64,000 nucleotides of DNA from an uncultured Pelagibacteraceae bacterium (GCA_902617025.1 CACMVB010000002.1:1-64000), one strand, 5' to 3'; shown: positions 17,414 through 28,361, counted from the first letter of the stretch. Translations and numbers: made by a program. The notes: generated by a model not told the origin, from the letters alone.

Positions 17414-18121
17414 TTAATTTATTAAAATATGGCTAATTTTATAGGTTTTGTAATCTATTTTACCTGTAATATTTTCTGGAAGAAAGTGTTGTTGAAAACA
17501 TCGAATTATTTTCTTATCGTTTTTACTCCTTTTTTTAAGGCTAAAATATCTATAACCAATTTTTTTTAAATTTTTAAAAAAAAGCTTCTCTTTTTTATCT
17601 AAATAAAAATTAATGCTCGTGCTATTAATTGAATACCATTTTCCTAGTTTATTCTTGCTTAATATTTTCCAAGGAAATTTTTCACCTGGGTCACCTTTTC
17701 TCAAGGGAGCAATATCTGAGTGCCCGAGAAAATTCTCTGCCTTAACTCTAAATTTTTTTTTTAAATACTTGCAAAGTGAGATTAGGCTATTAATTTGTTT
17801 TTTGGTAAACTTTTGGTATCCAAATTGATGTCCTTTATTCACTAATTCAATCCCGATCGAATGATTGTTTAAGTTAAGAAATTTTTTCCATTTAGACTTT
17901 CCTGCGTGCCATGCAACATTCTCGTCTTTTACCATTTGAGTGATATTACCTTTTCTATTAATGATATAATGACAACTTACCTTAGATTTTGGGTTTTTTA
18001 ATCTTTTCATTGATACAATTTCTGATTGCATACCTGTATAATGAATTATGACAAATTTGATGTCATTTTTTGATCTATTTTTTTTTGAGAAATTGGGAGA
18101 AAAGTCAAATTTTATCTTCAT
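17414..18121 (-). CDS. ampD: N-acetylmuramoyl-L-alanine amidase, AmpD type
   Basis: Zn-dependent amidase_2 enzyme that removes the peptide from (anhydro)muropeptides during wall recycling. The metal ligands appear as VIIHYTGM (about 25) and NFLGHSDIAPLRKGDPGEKFPW (about 145-165), with VAWHAGKS and HSIGIELVNKG between. No signal peptide is visible, which fits a cytoplasmic AmpD. The C-terminal 60 residues (FSLKKRSKNDKKIIRCFQQHF) look like a reduced peptidoglycan-binding domain, as in many alphaproteobacterial homologues. It is upstream of rnpB, with 45 nt between them. Confidence 0.9.
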   Translation of the reverse strand: MKIKFDFSPNFSKKNRSKNDIKFVIIHYTGMQSEIVSMKRLKNPKSKVSCHYIINRKGNITQMVKDENVAWHAGKSKWKKFLNLNNHSIGIELVNKGHQFGYQKFTKKQINSLISLCKYLKKKFRVKAENFLGHSDIAPLRKGDPGEKFPWKILSKNKLGKWYSINSTSINFYLDKKEKLFFKNLKKIGYRYFSLKKRSKNDKKIIRCFQQHFLPENITGKIDYKTYKISHILIN

Positions 18122-18212
18122 TATTCGATATTCGAACCTATTTATTACAAAATTTTAACTAATTTAAGTTATTATGTATAGATTATAAGCTAAAATTATA
18201 TATATAGCCATT

Positions 18213-18956
18213 ATGCATATTTTAAAAAGTTTAAAATTAATAATATATGTTTTTGCTATTATTTCGCTTCTTACGTCTAACTCTAAATCTACAGAGGAGT
18301 GTTTTGAAGGGACTAGTAGAGCAATTTTTAAATTTAATTTAGCTATTGATAACATTATTTTGGAACCGATAGCTAAAGGATATAGCAAGTTGCCGGATCC
18401 AATAAAAACTGGAACTGGAAATTTTACATCAAATATTAGTGTTTTGTTATCGATACCTAATAACTTGTTACAAGGTGATTTTAAAAAACTGGGTCACTCA
18501 ATTGGAAGTTTTGCAATAAATTCGACAGTAGGTATTTTAGGTTTTTTAAATCCTGCAGAAAAAATAGGGTTGAGTCCTTCGAAAGAGGATGTGGGTCAAA
18601 CTTTAGGTACTTATGGTTTCGGACCAGGTTGTTATTTAGTACTTCCAATTTTAGGGCCTTCTACAGCAAGGGACACTTTAGGTATATTAGCCGATACTTA
18701 TATTGATCCTTTTGCTCACGTTACGCTCAGAGAAAAAGAAATCTTTAGTACATCAGGAAACGCATTGGATTATTACTCAGTAAAAGCTACAGGTGTTGTA
18801 GATTTTAGAGCAGACAATATTAAAAATTTTGAAAGCTTAGAAAAAAATTCAATCGATCTTTATTCTTCATATAAAAGTATTTACCTGCAAGATAGAGAAA
18901 ATAAAATTAGTAATTCTGTTAATGAGCAAGATGAATGGGGAAGTTTAGACAATTAA
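18213..18956 (+). CDS. mlaA: MlaA/VacJ-family phospholipid transport protein
   Basis: Outer-membrane component that extracts mislocalised phospholipids and hands them to MlaC. A signal peptide (MHILKSLKLIIYVFAIISLLTS) precedes the mature protein. Family motifs are FKFNLAIDNIILEPIAKGY, NNLLQGDF, FAINSTVGILGFLNPAEKIGL, EDVGQTLGTYGFGPGCYLVLP (about 125-150) and GPSTARDTLG. A lipobox is not visible: the only nearby cysteine is in STEECFEG, without an L-x-x-C context, so the protein may be a non-lipidated form. It runs divergently from ampD and is followed 8 nt later by mlaC. Confidence 0.92.
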   Translation: MHILKSLKLIIYVFAIISLLTSNSKSTEECFEGTSRAIFKFNLAIDNIILEPIAKGYSKLPDPIKTGTGNFTSNISVLLSIPNNLLQGDFKKLGHSIGSFAINSTVGILGFLNPAEKIGLSPSKEDVGQTLGTYGFGPGCYLVLPILGPSTARDTLGILADTYIDPFAHVTLREKEIFSTSGNALDYYSVKATGVVDFRADNIKNFESLEKNSIDLYSSYKSIYLQDRENKISNSVNEQDEWGSLDN

Positions 18957-18964
18957 AATATTTG

Positions 18965-19561
18965 ATGAAAAAAATAAGTATTTTTATTACTTTATTTATA
19001 GTTTTCAGCCATAGTATCTTATTAGCTTATAGTTCTGATCCTGCTGAGTTTGTGAATGAACTTGTTACTGAAGCTATAAGTAAACTATCAGATAAAAATC
19101 TTAATAAAGAGGAAAAATCATCTTTTATTGAAAAAGTTGCAAAAGAAAACGTCGATATAAATGCCCTTGGACTTTATACATTAGGGGAGTTAAGAAAAAC
19201 CTCTGATGAGACAATCATTGGTCAATATCAAAGATCCTTTGAAAAGTACTTTTTAAAAAGCCTTACTTCAAGGCTATCAGACTATTCTTCTAGTAAATTC
19301 GAAGTAGTAGGATACGACAAAAAAAGTTCAAATTATACTATAGTCAACTCTCAAATTATACCAGGAGACGGAAGTCCTAAAATAAAAATTGATTGGAGAA
19401 TTTATACTAAAAATCCAGATGTACCATTGATAAGAGATCTAATAGTTGAGGGTTTAAGTTTAGCAAGAACTCAAAAAGAGGAATTTGCATCAATCCTCAA
19501 TTCAAATAACAATGATATTAAAATACTTATAAGCAAACTCGAAGAATTTTTAAAAAAATAA
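18965..19561 (+). CDS. mlaC: MlaC/Ttg2D-type periplasmic phospholipid-binding protein
   Basis: Periplasmic shuttle that carries phospholipids between MlaA and the inner-membrane MlaFED transporter. The ORF-track start at 18935 overlaps mlaA; the ATG at 18965 gives an immediate signal peptide (MKKISIFITLFIVFSHSILLAYS) and is preferred. The mature part shows the family pattern: FVNELVTEAISKLSD, LGLYTLGELRKTS, FEKYFLKSLTSRLSDYS, IDWRIYTKN and LIVEGLSLARTQKEEFASIL. It ends one base before the tRNA on the other strand. No mlaFEDB genes are in the window. Confidence 0.9.
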   Translation: MKKISIFITLFIVFSHSILLAYSSDPAEFVNELVTEAISKLSDKNLNKEEKSSFIEKVAKENVDINALGLYTLGELRKTSDETIIGQYQRSFEKYFLKSLTSRLSDYSSSKFEVVGYDKKSSNYTIVNSQIIPGDGSPKIKIDWRIYTKNPDVPLIRDLIVEGLSLARTQKEEFASILNSNNNDIKILISKLEEFLKK

Positions 19562-19562
19562 T

Positions 19563-19639
19563 TGGTGGGCCCGCCAGGACTCGAACCTGGGACCAATACA
19601 TTATGAGTGTACTGCTCTAACCAACTGAGCTACAGGCCC
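19563..19639 (-). tRNA. tRNA with CAU anticodon (Met elongator or Ile2)
   Basis: A 77 nt cloverleaf starts GGGCCTG and ends CGGGCCCACCA with CCA encoded. D arm TAGCTCAGTTGGTTAGAGCA, anticodon loop CTCATAA (anticodon CAT) and T arm CCAGGTTCGAGTCCTGG all fold. The acceptor stem has C4-G69 and C5-G68, the pairs reported to mark tRNA-Ile2 for TilS (lysidine at C34) against tRNA-Met. So this may be the AUA-reading isoleucine tRNA rather than elongator Met. It sits 27 nt downstream of rpoD. Confidence 0.95.
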
Positions 19640-19666
19640 GGTATAAACCTCTTATATCACAAATAA

Positions 19667-21529
19667 CTATTTTTCTAGGAAACTTTTTAATTGTTTTGAC
19701 CTACTAGGATGTTTAAGTTTTCTCAAAGCTTTTGCCTCTATTTGTCTAATTCTTTCCCTCGTAACTGAAAATTGGAGACCTACCTCTTCTAGAGTGTGGT
19801 CAGTATTCATACCTATTCCAAATCTCATTCTTAAAACTCTCTCTTCTCTTGGTGTAAGTGATGCTAAGATTTTTGTAGTTGACTCGCTCAAATTTGACTG
19901 AATTGCTGTATCAAGCGGTTGCAAAGCATTTTTATCCTCTATAAAATCACCCAAACTACTATCTTCCTCATCACCCACTGGAGTTTCAAGTGAGACAGGC
20001 TCTTTAGCGATTTTTAAAACTTTTCTAACTTTCTCTAGTGGCATTGCAAGTTTTTTAGATAATTCCTCTGGAGTGGGTTCTCTACCAAATTCACTCATTA
20101 TTTGTCTTTGAGTTCTTACTATCTTATTTATTGTTTCTATCATATGAACAGGGATCCTTATAGTTCTAGCTTGGTCAGCAATTGATCGCGTAATCGCCTG
20201 TCTGATCCACCAAGTAGCATATGTTGAAAATTTGTATCCCCTTCTGTATTCAAACTTATCAACTGCTTTCATTAAGCCTATATTTCCTTCTTGGATCAAG
20301 TCTAAAAATTGTAAGCCTCTATTAGTATATTTTTTAGCAATTGAAATAACTAATCTTAAATTAGCTTCGACCATTTCTTTTTTAGCTATTCTTGACTCTC
20401 TCTCTCCTTTTTGAATTCTACTAACTAGTTTTTTAAATTCACCAACTGATAAGCCAATCTTCTTACTAAACTCGACTAATCTATCTTTTATTTCCGCAAA
20501 ATCTTTTTTATATTTTTTGAAAAAAGCTTTCCATGTTGCATTTTCTTTTAAAAATGACTCGAACTTCGGATTGATTTCATTTCCAATATAATATTTTAAA
20601 AATTCTTCTCGAGAGATTTTATTATCCATTGCGAGTCTTAATAACACGCCTTCCAGAGAAACTATTTTTTTGTTTTCTTTATAATGTGATTGAACCAATT
20701 CTTCAACAACATGTGGGGCTAGTTGGAGATTTTTAAAATTATCAACTAAAATTTCTTGAATTTTTTTAAAGTTTTTATTTTTTGATACTGAAAGCTCTTT
20801 AGAGTCTAAAAGACACTCGAGTTTTTCAATTTGGTATTTTTTAAGTTTTGAATAGTTTTTATTCAAGGAGTCTAAAATATTTAATATCTTTGGCTTGATT
20901 TCTTCTTCCATTTTCGCCAAAGAAACGTTAAATTCGTCATCTTCATTTGTAGAATTTTCCTCAGTTTTATTTACTTCTTCTTCGTTTGGTTTACTAGAAG
21001 ATTTAGATTTTTTGTTAACTTTAGCATCTTCATCATCGTCTTGTGCCTCAAAGTCCTCGTAAGTTGAGTCAATATCTATTATATCCCTTACTAAAAGCTG
21101 ATTATTTTCTATTTCGTTTTTCCAATCATTAATTTTTTTTCCAACTATTGGGCTTTGCGTTAAAGCATTAATCATTACATCTTTTCCAGCTTCAATTCTT
21201 TTTGCTATAGCGATTTCTCCCTCTCTTGATAAAAGTTCAACACCTCCCATTTCTCTGAGATACATTCTTATTGGATCATCGCTTTTATCTGAAGTTTTTT
21301 CTTCGCTTGTTGTTGATGCTTCTTTTTTCTTATTGGATTGGAATTGTGATTTTTTTTCTACAAGAGTAATCTTTTCATCTACCAATATGATAAATGCTTT
21401 TTCTATATTCTCATTCGTTCCATTTCTTTTGCCTAAAGATTTTCCGAGTTCTTCGTAAGTGATAAATCCTCTATGTTTTCCTTTGTCTAGAAGTCTTTCA
21501 AACGATTTTGTTATAAGTTTTTCAGCCAT
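19667..21529 (-). CDS. rpoD: Primary RNA polymerase sigma factor (sigma-70)
   Basis: Housekeeping sigma factor. Region 1.2 shows [23 protein letters not shown] (about 83), followed by an acidic non-conserved region (about 150-215). Region 2 has [57 protein letters not shown] (read in pieces, about 390-450). Region 3 has [10 protein letters not shown], and region 4 has [12 protein letters not shown] and the helix-turn-helix [27 protein letters not shown]. At 620 residues it is close to E. coli RpoD. The yqeY-dnaG-rpoD order is typical for the group. Confidence 0.98.
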   Translation of the reverse strand: MAEKLITKSFERLLDKGKHRGFITYEELGKSLGKRNGTNENIEKAFIILVDEKITLVEKKSQFQSNKKKEASTTSEEKTSDKSDDPIRMYLREMGGVELLSREGEIAIAKRIEAGKDVMINALTQSPIVGKKINDWKNEIENNQLLVRDIIDIDSTYEDFEAQDDDEDAKVNKKSKSSSKPNEEEVNKTEENSTNEDDEFNVSLAKMEEEIKPKILNILDSLNKNYSKLKKYQIEKLECLLDSKELSVSKNKNFKKIQEILVDNFKNLQLAPHVVEELVQSHYKENKKIVSLEGVLLRLAMDNKISREEFLKYYIGNEINPKFESFLKENATWKAFFKKYKKDFAEIKDRLVEFSKKIGLSVGEFKKLVSRIQKGERESRIAKKEMVEANLRLVISIAKKYTNRGLQFLDLIQEGNIGLMKAVDKFEYRRGYKFSTYATWWIRQAITRSIADQARTIRIPVHMIETINKIVRTQRQIMSEFGREPTPEELSKKLAMPLEKVRKVLKIAKEPVSLETPVGDEEDSSLGDFIEDKNALQPLDTAIQSNLSESTTKILASLTPREERVLRMRFGIGMNTDHTLEEVGLQFSVTRERIRQIEAKALRKLKHPSRSKQLKSFLEK

Positions 21530-21584
21530 ATGATATTGGAATTGTTTATATATAATGACAAAGTCAAAAAAATCTATACTTTTA

Positions 21585-23378
21585 TTATTCCCTATTTAAT
21601 TGGCTTTTAAGCTTTATTAATTCAGAATAAGAGTTTTCGTCCAAGTTGTTGATTAGTTTTTGCTCGAGAGATTCTATCTTTTTAAGATTTCCTTGATCCT
21701 TATGGTCTTGGATCAATTCATCCAATAAGTTTGAAACCTGATCTTCAGATTTATTTTTTATGATTATTTGGATATTTGAGTTTTCATTTATTTCCTCAAT
21801 TATTTTGTCATAAGTTATGTTAATTTTTGAATGAGTCTTAGCTTTATCGTTTCCTGTAGTGATTGAAGTTATAAAATCATTTTTTAAACTTTCATTTTTT
21901 TCTGCTAAAAACTTAATCTCGGATAACTCTTCTAGTTTTTTTAACGCTATCTCGAAATAATTCAGAATGATAAATAGAATTGAAAATTCAATAATTTGAA
22001 TTTTAGATAAATTTTTTGTTCTTTGATGCAAAATCTTTGTTTCTTTGAGGATCTTATGATCTTTTTTCTTTTTTAGTGATGAAAATTTATAATTATTTCT
22101 AGAAGTCTGGATAGGCGTCAATTTTTTTATTTTATCAAGAAAATCTTCCAAAACATATTTTTTTAAAGTTTCATCTTTTATAGAATATGATAATTTTTTC
22201 ATCTCTTTTTCAAATTTTGATACCTCGTATGGATTGTTTTGATCTATTAGATTTATTTGATGATTCCAAATAAATGATTGAATTACTTCTTTTTGTTTAA
22301 GCAAATTTAATAGTCCATCTTTGCCATTTTGATGAATAAAATCGTCAGGATCTTCACCATTCGGCATTATTGAAAAATAAATTTTATTATTTTCATTAAT
22401 GAAAGGAAATAATTTTTCACCAATTCTTAAAGCAGCTTTTTGCCCGCTTTCATCGCCGTCTAAACAAATAATAGGATTTGAAAAAAATTTCCAAATTAAA
22501 TTGATTTGTCTTTCAGTAATAGCTGTTCCTGAATTTGAAATAACATTTTTAAATCCGGATGAATAAACGCTAACTACATCCATGTAACCTTCAACAATTA
22601 AAACCTCATTAGTCTCAGACCTCAAATTTTTTGCTTTGTCCAAATTGAAAATCATACTTCCTTTTTTATAGAATTCAGTTTCTGGTGAATTGATATACTT
22701 TGCTGATTTACTATCTCGAATAATTCTTCCTCCAAAAGCTATCGTGTCTCCGGTGATGTTATTGACTGGGAAAATTATTCTTGAATTAAACCTATCGATA
22801 TATTTTCCGGTTTTTTCATTTTTGTAGTAAAGGCCTGTAAAGTTTATTTCCTCTTCAGAATATTTTTTAAGTAGATTTTCATAAAACGAGTTCTTCCAAG
22901 GCACGTAACCAAGTTTAAATTCTTGTATGATATCTTTTTTTAATCCTCTTTTAAGAAGGTAATCTAACGCCTCTTTGTTGTTATACTCAAAAAGTTGTTG
23001 ATTATAAAAATTTGAATAATCGCTGAATATATTTTTGTATGATTGAAATCTTAATTCTTTTTTTTGATCAAAATTAGAAAACCTATAAGGCTGCATACCA
23101 GCTTCAGCTGCCAGAGTTTTCACTGCTTCCCCAAAACCAACAGATTTTGTTTTCATAAGAAAGTCAAAAATATTCCCGTGTTCGCCCGTGCTAAAACAAT
23201 GATAAAACTCTTTTTCATCGTTGACAGTAAATGAGGGGGTTTTTTCATTTTTGAATGGAGAAAGTCCAATAAACTCTTTCCCTCTTTTTTTTAACTGAAC
23301 AGTTTTTCCGACAACTTGAGAAACTTTTAATCTAAGTTTTATTTCATTTAAATATTCTTTAGGGTATTTCATACTCAA
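21585..23378 (-). CDS. dnaG: DNA primase
   Basis: Synthesises RNA primers at the replication fork. The N-terminal zinc-ribbon-like domain (about residues 36-75) keeps its shape but not its ligands: the usual CPFHxEK is [11 protein letters not shown], and CFGCGxxG is CFSTGEHG, leaving one cysteine (C61). The RNA-polymerase domain has [13 protein letters not shown], the TOPRIM domain [13 protein letters not shown] (about 257) and [17 protein letters not shown]. The C-terminal 150 residues are a divergent DnaB-interacting region. Length 597 is normal. It overlaps yqeY by 4 nt. Confidence 0.97.
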   Translation of the reverse strand: MSMKYPKEYLNEIKLRLKVSQVVGKTVQLKKRGKEFIGLSPFKNEKTPSFTVNDEKEFYHCFSTGEHGNIFDFLMKTKSVGFGEAVKTLAAEAGMQPYRFSNFDQKKELRFQSYKNIFSDYSNFYNQQLFEYNNKEALDYLLKRGLKKDIIQEFKLGYVPWKNSFYENLLKKYSEEEINFTGLYYKNEKTGKYIDRFNSRIIFPVNNITGDTIAFGGRIIRDSKSAKYINSPETEFYKKGSMIFNLDKAKNLRSETNEVLIVEGYMDVVSVYSSGFKNVISNSGTAITERQINLIWKFFSNPIICLDGDESGQKAALRIGEKLFPFINENNKIYFSIMPNGEDPDDFIHQNGKDGLLNLLKQKEVIQSFIWNHQINLIDQNNPYEVSKFEKEMKKLSYSIKDETLKKYVLEDFLDKIKKLTPIQTSRNNYKFSSLKKKKDHKILKETKILHQRTKNLSKIQIIEFSILFIILNYFEIALKKLEELSEIKFLAEKNESLKNDFITSITTGNDKAKTHSKINITYDKIIEEINENSNIQIIIKNKSEDQVSNLLDELIQDHKDQGNLKKIESLEQKLINNLDENSYSELIKLKSQLNRE

Positions 23379-23830
23379 GTTAAAAGCCTTTTTAAAATTG
23401 CACTTACTTTCGAAAAATCTAAACTATCTGCATGTTTAGATTTTAAAACGCCCATTATTTTACCCATATCTTTCATTGAAGATGCGCTTACAGATTTTAT
23501 TGTTTCCTCACAAATTCTTTTAGTTTCATCTTCGCTAAATTGTTTTGGTAAAAATTTACTTATAACTTCTATTTCTCTATTTTCACTTTCTAAAAGCTCT
23601 ATGCGACCAGCTTTTTTGTAAACATCACAAGACTCATTTCTTTGTTTTATCATCTTTTTAAGTAATATGACGATATCGCTGTCTTTGATATCTGTCTGAC
23701 CTTTCGAGCGTCCAGCTATTTCTGCGTCTTTTATAGCTGAAACTACTAATCTTAAAGTTGGGTAAGTTTTTTTATCTTTTGCTTTTAGAGCCTCATTTAG
23801 CTTTTCTTCAATTAGTTTTTTTAGAGACAT
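23375..23830 (-). CDS. yqeY: GatB/YqeY-domain protein
   Basis: A 151-residue protein of the YqeY family, related to the C-terminal domain of the GatB amidotransferase subunit. Its precise role is unknown, with tRNA-related functions suspected. Family features: LKKLIEEKLNEALKAKDK at the start, LRLVVSAIKDAEIAGRS, MIKQRNESCDVYKKAGR, EIEVISKFLPKQFSEDE and SMKDMGKIMGVLKSKH near the end. It overlaps dnaG by 4 nt (ATGA) and is divergent from carA, an arrangement shared by many alphaproteobacteria. Confidence 0.93.
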   Translation of the reverse strand: MSLKKLIEEKLNEALKAKDKKTYPTLRLVVSAIKDAEIAGRSKGQTDIKDSDIVILLKKMIKQRNESCDVYKKAGRIELLESENREIEVISKFLPKQFSEDETKRICEETIKSVSASSMKDMGKIMGVLKSKHADSLDFSKVSAILKRLLT

Positions 23831-23879
23831 AATGAAAATATTTTAATCACAATTCTTATACAAAATAAAAAGAACTTTC

Positions 23880-23908
23880 TTGACGATTTTAGTTCTATTT
23901 CATATGTT
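23880..23908 (+). promoter_or_regulatory. Candidate carAB promoter
   Basis: TTGACG (23880-23885), 17 nt spacer, TATGTT (23903-23908) lies in the 120 nt space between divergent yqeY and carA. A transcription start near 23915 would leave a 5' leader of about 35 nt before the TTG start. Assignment is by consensus match only. Confidence 0.5.
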
Positions 23909-23950
23909 GCGCAAAATCATGTTTATAAGTTTTTTACTTTAACTCATGAG

Positions 23951-25159
23951 TTGTATTTGAAGAAGTTTGGTCAAAATATAAACTCAAAAAAAAATCTTAG
24001 AAAGATCGATTCTACTGCTATTTTAGTTCTTCAAAACGGCAAATTTTTTAAAGGTATAGGATTAGGTCACAAGGGCACCGCAACTGGAGAAGTATGCTTT
24101 AATACTTCAATTACCGGTTACCAAGAGATAATTTCCGATCCTTCTTACGCAGACCAAATTATTAACTTTACATTTCCGCACGTAGGTAATGTAGGAACCA
24201 ATAAAGAAGATCACGAGTCTGATAAAATATGGACTAAAGGAGTAATTATTAACACTGAAATAACTAATCCATCAAATTACAGATCTTTAAAGCATTTAGA
24301 TCAATGGTTAAAAAAGAATAAGATAGTTGGAATAACCGGAATTGATACCAGAAGTCTAACAAATTACATTAGAGATGAAGGTGCTCCAAAGGGGACGATA
24401 TCCTTCTTTGATAAAAATAAACTAAATATAAAGAAACTTTTTAAAGTTACTAATAAATGGAGCGGTCTTAAAAACTTAGATTTGGCAATTCAAGTTACCA
24501 CTAAGAAAAATTATTTGTGGCAAGGTTTTAAGACTTGGAAAAAAGAGATTGGATATTTAAAAAATAAAAAAAAGTTATTGCATGTTATTGCGATCGACTA
24601 TGGAATTAAGAAAAATATTTTAAGATATTTTTCAGATTTTAATTGCAAAGTCACAATAGTATCATGTGAGACTAATGCAAAAGATATTCTTCAGCTTCAC
24701 CCTGATGGAATTTTTTTATCAAATGGGCCTGGGGATCCCGCAGCAACTGGGAAATATGCCATACCAATAATTCAAGACTTGATCAAAAAAAATTTACCAT
24801 TATTTGGTATTTGTTTAGGTCATCAAATACTTGCTTTAGCCCTTGGTGCAAAGACAGAAAAAATGAAATTAGGCCACAGAGGTGCTAACCATCCTGTTAA
24901 AAATTTAATTGAGGGCAATGTTGAAATTACAAGTCAGAATCACGGGTTCGAAGTAGTAAAAAAAGGTTTGCCAAAAAATATAAGAGTTACTCACCAGTCT
25001 TTATTCGACAATAGTATTGAAGGTATTGAATTAAAAAATAAACCTGTTTTCTCAGTTCAATATCACCCTGAGTCTAACCCTGGTCCTCAAGACAGTGTTT
25101 ATTTATTTGATAAATTTGTAAAGAGTATGAAAAAATATGCCAAAAAGAAAAGATATTAA
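23951..25159 (+). CDS. carA: Carbamoyl-phosphate synthase small subunit
   Basis: Glutaminase subunit that supplies ammonia to CarB for pyrimidine and arginine synthesis. The N-terminal domain has [38 protein letters not shown] and [11 protein letters not shown]. The class I amidotransferase domain has [29 protein letters not shown] (catalytic Cys in GICLGHQ) and [11 protein letters not shown] (His and Glu of the triad). No in-frame ATG precedes the conserved region; the frame starts at TTG 23951 or TTG 23957, which give the expected N-terminal length. It overlaps carB by 23 nt. Confidence 0.97.
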   Translation: MYLKKFGQNINSKKNLRKIDSTAILVLQNGKFFKGIGLGHKGTATGEVCFNTSITGYQEIISDPSYADQIINFTFPHVGNVGTNKEDHESDKIWTKGVIINTEITNPSNYRSLKHLDQWLKKNKIVGITGIDTRSLTNYIRDEGAPKGTISFFDKNKLNIKKLFKVTNKWSGLKNLDLAIQVTTKKNYLWQGFKTWKKEIGYLKNKKKLLHVIAIDYGIKKNILRYFSDFNCKVTIVSCETNAKDILQLHPDGIFLSNGPGDPAATGKYAIPIIQDLIKKNLPLFGICLGHQILALALGAKTEKMKLGHRGANHPVKNLIEGNVEITSQNHGFEVVKKGLPKNIRVTHQSLFDNSIEGIELKNKPVFSVQYHPESNPGPQDSVYLFDKFVKSMKKYAKKKRY

Positions 25160-28100
25160 AAAAATTTTAGTTGTAGGTGCTGGACCAATTATTATTGGAC
25201 AGGCTTGTGAGTTTGATTATTCAGGAACTCAAGCTTGCAAGGCTTTAAAAGATGAGGGTTTTAAAGTAATTCTAATTAATTCAAACCCAGCTACGATTAT
25301 GACGGATCCGGACATTGCAGATAAAACTTATATTGAACCTATAACAATAGAAGTTCTTGAAAAAATTCTAATCAAAGAAAAACCAGATGCAATTTTACCA
25401 ACAATGGGTGGTCAAACTGCATTAAATTTGGCAATGGAGGCAGAAAAAAAAGGGATTCTTAAAAAATATAAAATTGAACTTATAGGTGCTAATTCAATAG
25501 CGATATCTAATGCAGAGGATAGAAAAAAGTTCAGAAAAAATATGTTAGAGATTGGATTAGATCTTCCTAAATCGAAAATAATAAATAATGCAAATCAATC
25601 TTCCAAAGTATTAAAACAAATCGGTTTGCCAGCAATTATAAGACCAGCTTTTACTTTAGGTGGTTTGGGAGGAGGTATCGCCAAAAATAAAAAAGATTTT
25701 TTCAAGATAATAAAAAATGGTCTTCACGAGTCACCAGTTAATCAAGTCTTGGTAGAGGAGTGTTTAGAAGGTTGGAAAGAATTTGAGATGGAAGTTGTTA
25801 GAGATAAAAATGATAATTGTATTATTGTTTGCTCAATAGAAAATCTAGATCCAATGGGTATTCATACTGGTGACTCGGTTACTATCGCCCCAGCACTAAC
25901 TTTAACAGACAAAGAGTATCAAGTAATGAGAAATGCCTCTATAGCTTGCTTAAGAAAAATTGGTGTAGAAACTGGGGGATCAAATGTTCAATTTGCCATA
26001 AATCCGAAAAATGGAAGAATGGTAATTATTGAGATGAACCCTAGGGTTTCAAGATCATCAGCGCTTGCTTCCAAAGCAACAGGTTTTCCAATAGCTAAAG
26101 TTGCAGCGAAGTTAGCTGTTGGTTACACATTAGACGAATTAAAAAATGAAATTACGAAAGTTACACCTGCATCGTTTGAACCCACAATAGACTATGTGGT
26201 CACTAAAATTCCAAGATTTACTTTCGAAAAATTTTCCGCTTCAGCTGCAGTTTTAGGAACATCAATGAAATCAGTAGGAGAAGCAATGGCTATCGGAAGA
26301 AATTTCAAAGAGTCGCTTCAAAAAGCTTTGGTTTCTTTGGAAACAGGTTTTTCAGGATTAGACCAAATATTTAATTTAAATACAAAACAAATTAGAAAAA
26401 AACTTAGAGAAAATATTCCAAATAAGATTTTACTTGTTGGGGAAGCTATTAGAAAAAATATAAATTTAAAAGAAATAAATAAACTATCAAAAATTGATCC
26501 TTGGTTTTTAAATCAAATTAAAGAAATCGTAGAAAATGAAAATATAATAAAGAAAAAAGGTCTTCCTAAAAATTTTAATGAATTAAATTATATAAAGTCT
26601 ATTGGATTTTCTGACAAAAAATTATCTGAGCTTACAAATATTTCAGAGTCATTAATAAGAAAGAAAAGAGCTGCTTTAAAAGTTTTACCAGTTTATAAAA
26701 AGGTTGACACATGTGCTGCAGAATTTAAATCTTTCACTCCCTATATGTATTCTACTTATCAGAGAAATTTCTCTTCTAATTTAGAATGTGAGGCTGACCC
26801 TACTAACAAGAATAAGATTATAATACTTGGAGGGGGGCCAAACAGAATTGGTCAGGGTATAGAGTTTGATTATTGCTGTTGTCAAGCTAGTTTTGCTCTT
26901 AAGGAAGCTAAGTATGAAACTATAATGGTCAATTGTAATCCAGAAACTGTATCAACAGATTACGACACAAGTGACAGATTATATTTTGAACCTTTAATAG
27001 ATGAATATGTTTTCAATATAATAAAGAGAGAAAAATCAAAAGGTAATGTAAAAGGTGTCATTACTCAATTTGGAGGACAAACTCCAATTAAACTTGCAAA
27101 ATTTTTATACGAAAACAATCTTCCAATAATAGGAACTCAATACTCATCCATCGATCTTGCTGAAGACAGAGATAGATTTAGGAGTCTTTTAAATGAACTT
27201 AATTTAAAACAGGCTAAAAGTGGTATCGCTAGAACTTTTCCTCAAGCAATAAAAATTGCAGATAAAATTGGTTTGCCTCTAATGGTAAGGCCATCTTACG
27301 TTTTAGGTGGAAGAGCAATGGAGATTGTTCATGAAAAAAGGCAACTCAAAGACTTTATAAAAGAAGCATTTAAAGTCGCCGAAAAAAATCCAATTTTAAT
27401 TGATAAGTTTATTGATAATGCAATGGAGGTTGATGTTGACGCAATATCAGATGGTAAAAATGTTTTCGTAGCCGGTATTATGCAACACATTGAAGAGGCA
27501 GGGATACACTCAGGTGACTCGGCATGTAGTTTACCTCCTGTATCAATAAAATCTTTTTTAATAAAAGAAATTGAAAATCAAACAAAAAAATTAGCTTTAG
27601 CACTTAAAGTAAAAGGTTTCATGAATGTTCAATATGCAATTAAAAAGGATAAGATTTATGTAATTGAGGTTAATCCTAGAGCAAGTAGAACTGTGCCATT
27701 TGTTTCGAAAGCAAAAAATTTACCCCTCGCCAAGATAGCATCAAGAGTGATGGCGGGAGAAAAATTAACTAATTTTAATTTAAAAAGTAAAACAAAAGAT
27801 ATGTTTGCAGTAAAAGAGGCAGTATTTCCATTTAATAAATTCCCAAACAGCGATCTTTTACTTGGTCCTGAAATGAAATCAACAGGTGAAGTTATGGGTT
27901 TTGATAAAAATTTCGGGATGGCTTTTGCTAAGAGTCAAATTGCAGCCTCAAACTCTCTTCCTAAAAAAGGCTTAGCTTTTATCTCTTTAAAAAATAGTCA
28001 TAAAGAAGAGGGGGTGCAATTAGCAAAACAATTAATTAAATTAAATTTCACACTTTGTGGAACCGGAGGTACTGCCGATTATATTAGCAAACACGGGATT

Positions 28101-28361
28101 AAGTGCAAAAAAATTAATAAAGTAAATCAGGGATCCCCTCATATTGTTGATATTCTAAATACTAAAAAAATAGCATTAGTAATTAATACAGGTGGCGGTA
28201 ATAGTGAAGCTCAGTTGAGCGATGCGGTAGCTTTAAGAAGGGCTACGTTAGCTAACAAAGTTCCATATTGCACGAATATGTCGACAGCCAAGGTTTGTTT
28301 GGAAGGTATTAAATCTCTCAAATTGAAAGATATCAGCGTTACTTCTTTACAAGATCTTTAA
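25137..28361 (+). CDS. carB: Carbamoyl-phosphate synthase large subunit
   Basis: Makes carbamoyl phosphate from bicarbonate, ATP and ammonia delivered by CarA. Two duplicated ATP-grasp halves are visible: [18 protein letters not shown] and [14 protein letters not shown] in the first, and [19 protein letters not shown] and [14 protein letters not shown] in the second. Each is followed by a [17 protein letters not shown] and E-x-NPR motif. The C-terminal MGS-like allosteric domain ([18 protein letters not shown] to the end) contains [13 protein letters not shown]. Length 1074 matches the family. Translation is probably coupled to carA. It converges on the oxygenase gene with a 4 nt overlap. Confidence 0.98.
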   Translation: MPKRKDIKKILVVGAGPIIIGQACEFDYSGTQACKALKDEGFKVILINSNPATIMTDPDIADKTYIEPITIEVLEKILIKEKPDAILPTMGGQTALNLAMEAEKKGILKKYKIELIGANSIAISNAEDRKKFRKNMLEIGLDLPKSKIINNANQSSKVLKQIGLPAIIRPAFTLGGLGGGIAKNKKDFFKIIKNGLHESPVNQVLVEECLEGWKEFEMEVVRDKNDNCIIVCSIENLDPMGIHTGDSVTIAPALTLTDKEYQVMRNASIACLRKIGVETGGSNVQFAINPKNGRMVIIEMNPRVSRSSALASKATGFPIAKVAAKLAVGYTLDELKNEITKVTPASFEPTIDYVVTKIPRFTFEKFSASAAVLGTSMKSVGEAMAIGRNFKESLQKALVSLETGFSGLDQIFNLNTKQIRKKLRENIPNKILLVGEAIRKNINLKEINKLSKIDPWFLNQIKEIVENENIIKKKGLPKNFNELNYIKSIGFSDKKLSELTNISESLIRKKRAALKVLPVYKKVDTCAAEFKSFTPYMYSTYQRNFSSNLECEADPTNKNKIIILGGGPNRIGQGIEFDYCCCQASFALKEAKYETIMVNCNPETVSTDYDTSDRLYFEPLIDEYVFNIIKREKSKGNVKGVITQFGGQTPIKLAKFLYENNLPIIGTQYSSIDLAEDRDRFRSLLNELNLKQAKSGIARTFPQAIKIADKIGLPLMVRPSYVLGGRAMEIVHEKRQLKDFIKEAFKVAEKNPILIDKFIDNAMEVDVDAISDGKNVFVAGIMQHIEEAGIHSGDSACSLPPVSIKSFLIKEIENQTKKLALALKVKGFMNVQYAIKKDKIYVIEVNPRASRTVPFVSKAKNLPLAKIASRVMAGEKLTNFNLKSKTKDMFAVKEAVFPFNKFPNSDLLLGPEMKSTGEVMGFDKNFGMAFAKSQIAASNSLPKKGLAFISLKNSHKEEGVQLAKQLIKLNFTLCGTGGTADYISKHGIKCKKINKVNQGSPHIVDILNTKKIALVINTGGGNSEAQLSDAVALRRATLANKVPYCTNMSTAKVCLEGIKSLKLKDISVTSLQDL

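Noticed and set aside
18164-18388. 74 aa minus-strand ORF over the mlaA start and the ampD-mlaA spacer
   Set aside because: Mostly antisense to the MlaA signal peptide; no recognisable domain.
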